A stretch of DNA of 64,000 bases from Pararhizobium sp. (GTDB lineage: Bacteria; Pseudomonadota; Alphaproteobacteria; Rhizobiales; Rhizobiaceae). Positions 35,197 through 42,832 of this stretch are shown piece after piece. The notes below the pieces were generated by a model. It made no database searches. It had not been told where the DNA came from and saw nothing but the letters and a program-made list of their open reading frames with translations. The stretch is from positions 5,691,342 to 5,755,341 of the forward strand of contig CP051237.1 in the NCBI GenBank assembly GCA_017794825.1. The letters run 5' to 3'. Within the stretch, counting starts at the first letter, position 1. Every line of letters begins with the position of its first letter. Position numbers and translations under genes: made by a program.

Positions 35197-36756
35197 ATGA
35201 GCAGGAAACATGGGGACTCCATAAAGGTCATCACAAGCTGTGATGATCATCAAGACGACCGTTTCGTTTCATTTCAAGTGTTCGGTGCGTTCGGTCGGAT
35301 TGGTGATCAGATACAAGTGTCCAGCGAGGATTTCGCTCGAGGCATATTACCCGCAGACGTGTTGCGAGAAATCCAGTTACGGTTCACGCCAACAGGCAAT
35401 GCCGAGAGTACAATTAAGCCCAGTCTCTATTGTCGGATCTTCCGTGAAGCGACCGAAGAAGAGACATTCGAGCCCGAGGCACTCGAAGCGCTCGGTGACG
35501 CCATGTCCAGCCGTTCAAACGGCTTCATTCCAGGCATCGCGCTGAACATCCCGGCTGCGTACACTTATTTCGGTCAGTTCCTGACGCACGACATGACAAA
35601 GTTACGCATAAACGATTCAGGCACGATCAATATGCGTTCTGCCGGCCTCGATCTGGATACCCTCTTTGGCGAGTTGCCCCCTGATCTACCAAATCCCGTT
35701 AACGACCCGCTGACCGTAGGCGGTATATCGATCGGAAGGGCGATCGATGGCGGTTACGACGATCTACCGCGTGCAGAAACTGGGGAAGCAGCAATACCGG
35801 ATCGACGGAACGACAACAACATTGCTGTTGCACAACTGCACGTGTTGTTTTGCAAATTCTATCAGACCGTTTATCGGACCGTTCGTAGTGAGGTAGAGGC
35901 TAAGCACATAGTGCGGTCTTATTATCAATGGCTGATACTGAACGATTTCATGCCACGTCTGGTTGATGCTGTCACATACCGCGATATCGTAGAGAATGGC
36001 TGTATTCTCCTTAATAACAAGAGCTTCCTTGTGCCTATTGAGTTCGCAGCAGCCTTCTTTCGAATCGGTCACAGTATGATCCGACCGCAATATCGCTGGA
36101 GCAGTTTCTCAAACGCGCGTTTATCCCAGATCTTGGACTTGGCTGATAAACCGCTGGACGCCAAATGGGTAATAAACTGGCGCGATTTCCTAGATGTTGA
36201 TCGGCCAGATAACGTCACACAAAACTATGCCAGTTCCCTCGACACATTTCTGGCCGGCACCTTGTCCAAGCTCTCCAGTTCCCTGATCGACGACAGGATT
36301 TACGCGCCGCATGGCCAAAGTTTCAGACTGTCTGAACAGACTCTGCTGCGCGGCCACTATCTGGAGCTCCCGCCAGCACAGCCACTGTTTTATGACTTGT
36401 GGGACCGGTTGAAAGCCGGAGGAGGTGCGCTGCCGGAACCTGCGACACCGTTGCGGAGGTCGAACCTCGCCGCCAGTTCGTATCTGCCTCTCAAGGAGTT
36501 TCTGGCAACCGAAACCGGGAAGCCGTTTCTCGAGAAGACACCCCTTTATCTTTATGCCCTGGCTGAGGCGGAGGTTAGAGGATCACGCCAGCAGCTCGGT
36601 CCGTTTGGTGGTCGGGTTGTTGGCGAGACATTGATGCGAGCGGTGATGACGGCCGAGAACAATATCGTCTCGGAAAACTGGCAACCAGACTTTCCGGGGC
36701 TGGAGGGCTGGTTCGATTTCAATCGATTATTCAGCTTTGTTCATGCGAATTGGTGA
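35197..36756 (+). CDS. Animal-type haem peroxidase (peroxicin-like), prophage cargo
   Basis: A 519-aa (or longer) protein of the peroxidase-cyclooxygenase superfamily. The distal-His segment YTYFGQFLTHDMTKLRIN, the helix VAQLHVLFCKFYQTVYRTV and the proximal-His region EFAAAFFRIGHSMIRPQYRW are recognisable, as is a C-terminal GGRVVGETLMRAVMTAENN. It should bind haem and oxidise small substrates or halides with H2O2. No signal peptide is evident. It runs opposite to the phage genes, is visibly less GC-rich, and sits between endolysin and tail genes, so it is a moron-type insertion. The start is uncertain: the frame opens at 35107. Confidence 0.83.
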   Translation: MSRKHGDSIKVITSCDDHQDDRFVSFQVFGAFGRIGDQIQVSSEDFARGILPADVLREIQLRFTPTGNAESTIKPSLYCRIFREATEEETFEPEALEALGDAMSSRSNGFIPGIALNIPAAYTYFGQFLTHDMTKLRINDSGTINMRSAGLDLDTLFGELPPDLPNPVNDPLTVGGISIGRAIDGGYDDLPRAETGEAAIPDRRNDNNIAVAQLHVLFCKFYQTVYRTVRSEVEAKHIVRSYYQWLILNDFMPRLVDAVTYRDIVENGCILLNNKSFLVPIEFAAAFFRIGHSMIRPQYRWSSFSNARLSQILDLADKPLDAKWVINWRDFLDVDRPDNVTQNYASSLDTFLAGTLSKLSSSLIDDRIYAPHGQSFRLSEQTLLRGHYLELPPAQPLFYDLWDRLKAGGGALPEPATPLRRSNLAASSYLPLKEFLATETGKPFLEKTPLYLYALAEAEVRGSRQQLGPFGGRVVGETLMRAVMTAENNIVSENWQPDFPGLEGWFDFNRLFSFVHANW

Positions 36757-36780
36757 AACACAACAGAATGGAGACACAAT

Positions 36781-37275
36781 ATGTCGTCGATGGTTTTTAA
36801 ACTAAACGGAAGCATCGCGGACGGGATGATCGCGGCCGGCGAGAGATTTAACGCTGCGTTTTTGGAGGCTACCAACGATAATGGACGCAAAATAATCAAT
36901 GATTTCTTCAAGAGGTGCAGAGCTCTTGAGCCTTATCATGAAGGCGGTAATGATTATCCTGGGCCCGCACTTGATATAACCTACTTCTCAGAAAACGGCG
37001 AATGTCCGGTCACTGTGACACCACGCAGACCTCATCCGAATGTCAGTCTCACCTTTAGAGAAGACGGTCGGGACAAACGCTTGTCTGTGCAACCTGCTCG
37101 TGATGAAGGCGGTGGTGCACGAACAAATATTATAATTCCGCGTGACAAGGAGGATCTCCTTGGTGCTCAAACCTATCTTGATCCGATCGTTGAAGACATC
37201 GTTGACAATATTTCAGAAGATGACCAGCGGGTGAAGTATCTGCTTTCGACCATTATGTTTCGCCGCTGTGCCTGA
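36781..37275 (+). CDS. Hypothetical protein downstream of the haem peroxidase
   Basis: A 164-aa protein starting at ATG 36781, 24 bases after the peroxidase stop, with a GGAGA Shine-Dalgarno (36769-36773). Recognisable features are only general: an N-terminal helical part (ADGMIAAGERFNAAFLEATN), a middle beta-rich part (CPVTVTPRRPHPNVSLTFRE) and an acidic C-terminus (LDPIVEDIVDNISEDDQR). No family recognised. Its close spacing, orientation and similar low GC make it a partner of the peroxidase in one cargo operon. Confidence 0.65.
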   Translation: MSSMVFKLNGSIADGMIAAGERFNAAFLEATNDNGRKIINDFFKRCRALEPYHEGGNDYPGPALDITYFSENGECPVTVTPRRPHPNVSLTFREDGRDKRLSVQPARDEGGGARTNIIIPRDKEDLLGAQTYLDPIVEDIVDNISEDDQRVKYLLSTIMFRRCA

Positions 37276-37296
37276 GGTTGCGTCGGTGTATTGTCT

Positions 37297-37370
37297 TTAG
37301 CGGATACCCGCCGCCTCGCTGAAAATCCGGTCCATATCGTCGGCAGAAAGATCAGCGGCACGGGCAATCG
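37297..37370 (-). pseudogene. Gene-end fragment
   Basis: Minus-strand codons read IARAADLSADDMDRIFSEAAGIR followed by TAA at 37297-37299, with normal coding composition but no start or upstream continuation. It looks like the last ~23 codons of a gene cut off when the peroxidase cargo was inserted. The parent family is not recognisable from so little. Confidence 0.35.
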
Positions 37371-37466
37371 GTCAACCACCGGCTCCCGGCGAGTCGATCC
37401 GGATTTTATCCGGTTGGCGTAACCCCTCGCCGGCGAGTTCCCTTGACTCGACCATTCACCTACAGG

Positions 37467-37598
37467 ATGGATGAAAACGGGCATCTCTCATTCACACCCG
37501 ATGGTGCGAATGAGCCTCTGCTTCATGATTATTGGGTGGGGCTGCTGAGTAGCAGAATCAGGGAGTGGCATGAAGCTCTAAATCACGGCGATCTCTGA
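37467..37598 (+). CDS. Possible 43-aa small protein or remnant
   Basis: A short frame starting ATG 37467 encodes an ordinary-looking peptide (DENGHLSFTPDGANEPLLHD, then YWVGLLSSRIREWHEALNHG). It overlaps the end of the minus-strand 63-aa phage gene by 16 bases. There is no strong Shine-Dalgarno, so it may be a remnant at the right end of the cargo insertion. Confidence 0.3.
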   Translation: MDENGHLSFTPDGANEPLLHDYWVGLLSSRIREWHEALNHGDL

Positions 37599-37774
37599 AT
37601 TATCTCCCCATCGACCACCATGTGCGTATCGTCGCGCACCCCGCTGTCGCGCGTCGTCATAATTGCCCCCTCGCCTTCCTCGATCTTGCTCGCGACGGTC
37701 TCCTCCGTCGCCCCGACAATACGAAGGCCATTGCCGGTGGCAAGGTCATAGATGAACGCCATATTGTTTTTCAT
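37583..37774 (-). CDS. Small tail-tip-associated phage protein
   Basis: A 63-aa protein: MAFIYDLATGNGLRIVGATE, ASKIEEGEGAIMTTRDSG, and a DDTHMVVDGEII segment like the start of phage tail-fibre accessory proteins that carry a D-T-H-Y-V-D-x-x-T-G-E-I motif. The ATG shares a base with the stop of the 1117-aa tail protein (TGATG), so it is translated with it and probably is a tail component or assembly factor. No downstream fibre gene follows; the cargo insertion begins at once, and a longer fibre gene could have been lost. Confidence 0.65.
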   Translation of the reverse strand: MKNNMAFIYDLATGNGLRIVGATEETVASKIEEGEGAIMTTRDSGVRDDTHMVVDGEIIQRSP

Positions 37775-40700
37775 CGCTTGTAATCCAGTATGCCGAGATA
37801 TTTGTCGGTGACCTGAGTCGTGAAGATAGGATCCCCGACGGTGAAACCGGTTTCAGTGCCGAGATACATCTTGTAGGTGCGCGATCCAGTATCGAGATCC
37901 ACATCCATGAAGGTTCCGGACTGATAGAACTCATGGGCGTCATTGTTTCGGCCGAGCACCTTCGTGTACACGGTCGAGCCATTCTTGTTGATGAACACCC
38001 GGTAATTGTCTGCGTCGCCATTGCCGGCGCTGCCAATCTTGAGGCCCCATTGTATCGTCAGCGGCAGCGCCCGCGGATTGCTGAAGGTCAGCGATTGCAG
38101 TTGGGTAAGCGTACTGGTCGGACCGTTGATATTCGTCCAGTCCAGAGCGCCCGTACCGAGCGAAGTCGATCCCGATGTAAATGAAAATTCGGGCTCCGTG
38201 ACAGCGTCCTCGATGATCTGCAGCGTGCCCACCGTCAACGCGCCGATCTGGGCGCTAAGCGTGATCAGTTCGCTCGTCGTCACCTTGTCCGCGGTGATCG
38301 CCCCATCTCGAATGTCAACCGTTCCGGCTCTGCGCCGCAGCACCGGCGAATGAAACCGTATCCAGTTGATGTTCGTGTCGGTGTTGTTGTGATTGATCGA
38401 CCAGCGCCATTGCGCGGTGATCGCGCCGCTCGGAACCGTGACTGTTCCGGAGCGGTTCTGCGCGGAGGCGGATGTCACTACCGAGCCGATCGACTCGTTG
38501 GTGATCTGGACGTCGTCCTCGTCGTACCAGATGATATTGGCGCGCGCTTCATAGGCCGTCGTGCCGCCGACGCTGTCTCCGCGGCGCACGCGGTAGCTCC
38601 AGAACAGCTCGTCGCCGGCGTTCACCCTGAAGAACGGTCCGGCGCTGACCCCGCTGTAGCCGGTTCCAGGATACGGCCCGATATAGTTGATCTCACCGAT
38701 CGACCGGCCGTCCACCGTGTCCGTGTTCTTCTCGATGATCTCCCATATGACGTTGTCGATGTTCCAGACATCCGAGGTTGTGATCTGGTTGTCCGGGACC
38801 ATGTTGGTCCAGTCATGCACCGTCAGGCTTTTCGCGGACACCGATCCGGACAGCAGGATCTGGTCGCCGATGGCTTCGAAAACGCTGCCGGCCGAGCCGT
38901 CCGGATCGTCCCAGCTTGTGAGCTTCAGGCCGGCGATGTAACCGCCGGACGTGACGGCCGAGAGACCCAGGAACGCGGCGGAGAACTCGTCGACGTCATC
39001 GATCACCGCGGCGGTGAAGCTGGCGAACGTGTCCCAATCCGCATATTCGGCGAATACCGACGTCTCGATGCCGTCAAGCTGCGCCTGCACTATGGCCGCA
39101 GCATCCGCTGCGTCCGAAGCGTCCGATGCCGCGTCGTCTGCGGCGGCCAGAGCGTCGCTGATGTCGGTCTCGATTTGAGCGATGAAATCGTCGTAACCGA
39201 GCTTGACGTCCGGCGTGGTGACCGGGAGCCACGATGTCCAGTCGGAACCACCGGGCCCGCCGCGTTCGAGTTTCAGTCTGACCTCAAAATTCTCTGCCGG
39301 CAGGATCGCGGCGCCGGAGATGATGTTGGTTCCGTCAGCGTAGTTTTCGAATTGACCCGCCTGCGCAACCGCCTGTCCGCTGCCGACGACACGCGCCTGA
39401 TATGCAACGCCTCTGACGTCGGCATAGCCCGTCGGCCAGTCGGCCTGTATGCCCGCACGACGGTCATTCGTGGCGCTGTCCTTGATCGTCACGCCAATGA
39501 CGGCGAAGTCATTGTCGTCGGGCGTTATGGCGCCTGTTCGAACGATGCCCGGAACCGGGTTCGCAAGCGGGAGCTCGTCGCTCGTCGACCAGTCGTAGTC
39601 GCTCGAGTCCCGCTCCCTGATGGATATCTGTTGATTGACGGTCAGCAGGTTGTCGTCGACGCCGGTGAGTTCGAACACCTTGTCGGTGTAGCTGTTGCGT
39701 GAAGAAGTCCATTCGATCGCGTCCAGAGGCTCGAGGATCGCCGCATCCGGCGGCAGGGTGAGCACATGCCGGCGAAAACGCCGCTCGTCCTCGATATATG
39801 CCTTCATCAGGCGCTGCGCCTGCAGGGGCTCCCACACGGCGGCGAGGCTCAGGTTTGCCGGCAGTTGCTGATCATCGTCCTCGGCTTCGTAATCCTCATT
39901 GTAGCGCGGCGGCAGATCCTGCGGCTCCCAGAGCGCTTCCGGATCCGGGGCCGAGGCATGGATTGCATTGAACGTGCTGGAAAACGACGGGAACGGAGAA
40001 AATTGCTGACTTTGGGTAATGACGATGTCGTCGTCGGTCATGAAATAGACCGGCATGCCAACCGGCCCGCAGCGGGTTTTCCAGACGCCGCCGATTTCCG
40101 CCATCTGCGCCGACGAGGCCTTGTTCAACTCCTCGAGAACACCGGCCGGCTCCTCTGCGACCGAGATCTCGAGCCCGCATTTGAATTGCTTCTGCGTTCC
40201 GCCCGCGTCGAGATCGATATCGACGTCGCATTCGTTCATGGCGGCGAACCAGCTGGATAGCGGCACGTCCTCTGCGTTGCTCTTGCCGCCCCACACACTG
40301 CCGTCGGGCAGCGTGATGCCACGCATGATGTTGTACTTGATCACCTCGACATTGTCGGTGAATTCCCACGTCGACGGCGATTCCCATCGCTGCGAACCGC
40401 TGCCGCCAACCGTGGTGTCGAGACGCGGATCGTAGAGCGCTATTCCTTCGACCTCGAACTTCAGCTCCGGGAAGGCATTGAACACTTCGGCGTCATAGAG
40501 GAAGACGGCGACGACGTAGGGCACGCCATAACCGATCATGTCCGACTGCCACGGCCGATCCTGGGACGTGCTGAATTTGTCGAGCAGGAAGGCGTCTGCC
40601 GTGGTCTGCGTGCCGTCGTGTTCGATCACCCATGCGCGGCCTTCATAAGCGCCCAATATCGGGTAGAGGCCGCCACCGTTCGGCGTATCGCCAACTTCCA

Positions 40701-41124
40701 CATACTCGCCGTTGAGGATATAGCGACGCACGCCCTTGATCGGCATGTCGCCCAGGTCGATCACGTAACAGAGAAACGCATTCGGCGTCTGCGCGATCGT
40801 GCCGTTCGTCATTGGCGGACAAACGAAATGCCCGGGCGTTGCATAGCGGCCGACGATGAACGTCTGAGGCGAGATCCCGCCTGCCCCCGCCTGTTTCTTG
40901 ATGCCGGGGTTTTCCTCGCGCTCGGTCGGCGTCAGCATCTGCTGCAAGAGCGATGCGCCAACGGCAAGCCCGATCTTCAGCACTGTGCCGACGATCGTCG
41001 CGGCGATCGTGCCGGACGCCAGGAACGCGCCGAAGGCTCCGACGGCTGCGGCGACGAACGGCATGGCGTGCGCCGGCGACGCGGTCAGAACCGCGATCGC
41101 CAGAGCGAGGAAGAACAGTCTCAT
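37771..41124 (-). CDS. Central tail-tip protein (phage J/host-specificity type)
   Basis: A 1117-aa protein, the largest in the prophage, in the position of lambda gpJ. It begins with a signal-peptide-like stretch (LFFLALAIAVLTASPAHA) and a second hydrophobic segment (GTIAATIVGTVLKIGLAVGA). The baseplate-hub-like N-terminal half contains PQTFIVGRYATPGHF, YVIDLGDMPIKGVRRYILNG and IMRGITLPDGSVWGG; later parts include an Ala/Asp-rich helix (DALAAADDAASDASDAADAA) and a beta-rich receptor-binding end with TFSNPRALPLTIQWGLKI. It should contact the host receptor. It overlaps the NlpC-like gene start by 4 bases. Confidence 0.88.
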   Translation of the reverse strand: MRLFFLALAIAVLTASPAHAMPFVAAAVGAFGAFLASGTIAATIVGTVLKIGLAVGASLLQQMLTPTEREENPGIKKQAGAGGISPQTFIVGRYATPGHFVCPPMTNGTIAQTPNAFLCYVIDLGDMPIKGVRRYILNGEYVEVGDTPNGGGLYPILGAYEGRAWVIEHDGTQTTADAFLLDKFSTSQDRPWQSDMIGYGVPYVVAVFLYDAEVFNAFPELKFEVEGIALYDPRLDTTVGGSGSQRWESPSTWEFTDNVEVIKYNIMRGITLPDGSVWGGKSNAEDVPLSSWFAAMNECDVDIDLDAGGTQKQFKCGLEISVAEEPAGVLEELNKASSAQMAEIGGVWKTRCGPVGMPVYFMTDDDIVITQSQQFSPFPSFSSTFNAIHASAPDPEALWEPQDLPPRYNEDYEAEDDDQQLPANLSLAAVWEPLQAQRLMKAYIEDERRFRRHVLTLPPDAAILEPLDAIEWTSSRNSYTDKVFELTGVDDNLLTVNQQISIRERDSSDYDWSTSDELPLANPVPGIVRTGAITPDDNDFAVIGVTIKDSATNDRRAGIQADWPTGYADVRGVAYQARVVGSGQAVAQAGQFENYADGTNIISGAAILPAENFEVRLKLERGGPGGSDWTSWLPVTTPDVKLGYDDFIAQIETDISDALAAADDAASDASDAADAAAIVQAQLDGIETSVFAEYADWDTFASFTAAVIDDVDEFSAAFLGLSAVTSGGYIAGLKLTSWDDPDGSAGSVFEAIGDQILLSGSVSAKSLTVHDWTNMVPDNQITTSDVWNIDNVIWEIIEKNTDTVDGRSIGEINYIGPYPGTGYSGVSAGPFFRVNAGDELFWSYRVRRGDSVGGTTAYEARANIIWYDEDDVQITNESIGSVVTSASAQNRSGTVTVPSGAITAQWRWSINHNNTDTNINWIRFHSPVLRRRAGTVDIRDGAITADKVTTSELITLSAQIGALTVGTLQIIEDAVTEPEFSFTSGSTSLGTGALDWTNINGPTSTLTQLQSLTFSNPRALPLTIQWGLKIGSAGNGDADNYRVFINKNGSTVYTKVLGRNNDAHEFYQSGTFMDVDLDTGSRTYKMYLGTETGFTVGDPIFTTQVTDKYLGILDYKR

Positions 41125-41534
41125 ACGCGAAACGCCCTCACCGCGTCAGTCAGGTCCACCGTGCCGAGGCCGGAAGGCCGCAAGACCCAGACCCGCTCCC
41201 CCTGGACAATGCCAAGCGCCGGTTCGTCGTTTTCAATGATAACGGCCACATCGCCGACCTGGGCGAACGCGACGGGGATCTCCTCGTGCAGATGCGCGAT
41301 GAACTCGACATGGTCTGAGTAACCCATCGCCTGCAGCATTTCCCTGCCCCTGGCGAGCGAGCCATATTTGCTGCGCCAGCCGCGCGCATGGTCAATGCCC
41401 GTCATTGCGTGGATTGCGCCCGCAGTGAACAGGGCGCAGTCCCATCTGCCGGGCCGGAATTTCCGGTGATGGTTCGTCCGCACGAAAGCCAGCAGCCGTG
41501 TGCGCCAGCAGGCTGTCTTGCGCGTACGGCTCAT
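41121..41534 (-). CDS. Phage tail assembly protein, NlpC/P60-like (DUF6950 type)
   Basis: About 137 aa. The segment RPGRWDCALFTAGAIHAMTG carries a Cys in the WDCA motif typical of the DUF6950/NlpC-like tail proteins that stand just before gpJ, and IAHLHEEIPVAFAQVGDVAV follows. By position it corresponds to lambda gpK, a tail-tip assembly or cell-wall hydrolase factor. ATG 41534 starts MSRTRKTACWRTRLLAFVRT; an upstream in-frame start at 41594 overlaps the preceding gene more than needed. Confidence 0.8.
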   Translation of the reverse strand: MSRTRKTACWRTRLLAFVRTNHHRKFRPGRWDCALFTAGAIHAMTGIDHARGWRSKYGSLARGREMLQAMGYSDHVEFIAHLHEEIPVAFAQVGDVAVIIENDEPALGIVQGERVWVLRPSGLGTVDLTDAVRAFRV

Positions 41535-42172
41535 CGTCTGCGCCCATGCGGTCGGCCGCGGTGGGTTTCCGGGCGGCCCTTGATTTCTCCCCACCAGACT
41601 TCCGGGACGACAGCAGACACGTCGTTATAACGGCGGAACCGGTCGGAGCCGTTGCGCCGCTGTTGGCTGGCGTCGGATTTCTTGATAGCGAGCGTGCGGG
41701 TCAGCGCGAGGGCGTTTGAGGCCATGGTGATCGTCGCCCGACTGCTTTCGCCGGTTTCGATGTCGATCTCGTCGATCCAGCCCTTGAACACCCGATGCGG
41801 ACTGCCAACGACATCGCGCGTTTCGGTGTCGAACAGCACCCGGTGCATCTCGATCGGCGCCAGGCGCGGATCGTAAGCCCGTATCGCCTGGGCGACGTTC
41901 TCGTCGATCGGCGAAAGGCTGATCGAGTGCATACGCACATTCAGCCCGATTTCGAAGGTCATCGGCTCGAGCTCGAGCAGCGGCCCCGCCCCCACATAGG
42001 TGCGGTCTTCACCACCGATCGAGAAGTCCCGATCCTGTTCCCCATTCCACAGCCCCATGGTCTCGGGATCTCCGGTCGATCGGTTCTTCGCCGTAATCCA
42101 GACAAGCGTTCGGGAAATGATCCCTTCGCGCGCGCCAAGATAGTCGCCCGTTGCGGTGTCGTATGTGCGCAT
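41531..42172 (-). CDS. Phage minor tail/baseplate hub-like protein
   Basis: A 213-aa protein of the type between the distal-tail gene and the NlpC-like gene in rhizobial siphophages (comparable to gpL or GTA DUF2163-type hubs). Motifs: YDTATGDYLGAREGIISRTL, GDPETMGLWNGEQDRDFSIG, RTYVGAGPLLELEPMTFEIG, RMHSISLSPIDENVAQAIRA and RVFKGWIDEIDIETGESSRA. It probably forms part of the tail tip. Neighbouring genes overlap by a few bases, consistent with one late operon. Confidence 0.78.
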   Translation of the reverse strand: MRTYDTATGDYLGAREGIISRTLVWITAKNRSTGDPETMGLWNGEQDRDFSIGGEDRTYVGAGPLLELEPMTFEIGLNVRMHSISLSPIDENVAQAIRAYDPRLAPIEMHRVLFDTETRDVVGSPHRVFKGWIDEIDIETGESSRATITMASNALALTRTLAIKKSDASQQRRNGSDRFRRYNDVSAVVPEVWWGEIKGRPETHRGRPHGRRR

Positions 42173-42175
42173 GAA

Positions 42176-42832
42176 CTATCTCAGCGTCTGTACAAAATCG
42201 AATTGGATTCCGTGGGTCAGCACGGTGGAGGAGGTTCCGGGATCAAGCGTTCCCGGAATGATAACGGCCTTGCAGAAAGGCTTGATCAGCGTCACCGCGG
42301 TCGAGGTCGCTGCGCCTTCCCGGATATGCGGCTCGACCTCGAATTGCGCCGTCTCGCCGTTACCGTCGGCCGCGGCGTCTTCGATCAAGCGGTGCAGCGC
42401 ATAGCGCGTCGGATCGCTGTCATAGGCAAAACTGATGTAGTCGCCGGCGCTCAGCGTGTATCCGGCCGGAAGACCGTCGAGCGCCAGGCGCTTGTTGTCG
42501 GCGTTCAAAGAAAGGATCGCGGGCGTCGCCGTGTCCAGAATAACGCCGTCCGGATCATCCGCCGGTCCAGGCATCGCCGGATTGCTGACGAAGAACGCGC
42601 GGCCCGGTCCGCGCAGCCACGAGAGCTTCGCCTTCAGCGCCTCGGCTGCATTGTGATGCATTGGGACCAGCGTGATCGTCCCGCGCCATAGCTGGGGCGC
42701 GAGGTCCGCCTTCAGGATCTCGCCGCTCTCCAGTCCCGTGACTTCCTGATTGCCAGGATTATCAAAGGTGACGGAAACGATGTTGAGCAGATCATACAGG
42801 TCGGAAAGCGCCAGAGGCGATGTCAGGACCAT
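42176..42832 (-). CDS. Phage distal-tail-like protein
   Basis: A 218-aa beta-rich protein (LTSPLALSDLYDLLNIVSVT, KADLAPQLWRGTITLVPMHH, SWLRGPGRAFFVSNPAMPGP, FCKAVIIPGTLDPGTSSTVL). Its place right after the tape measure gene and its layout match Dit/gpM-type proteins that attach tail tube to tip. ATG 42832 overlaps the tape measure stop (TGATG). The four bases between its stop and the next ATG continue the tightly packed operon. Family call is mainly from position and general similarity. Confidence 0.7.
   Translation of the reverse strand: MVLTSPLALSDLYDLLNIVSVTFDNPGNQEVTGLESGEILKADLAPQLWRGTITLVPMHHNAAEALKAKLSWLRGPGRAFFVSNPAMPGPADDPDGVILDTATPAILSLNADNKRLALDGLPAGYTLSAGDYISFAYDSDPTRYALHRLIEDAAADGNGETAQFEVEPHIREGAATSTAVTLIKPFCKAVIIPGTLDPGTSSTVLTHGIQFDFVQTLR

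Noticed and set aside
37173..37484. 103-codon minus-strand frame
   Set aside because: It runs across the end of the 164-aa gene and a gene fragment, with Arg/Ser-rich composition. Another frame here reads as a gene-end relic instead.
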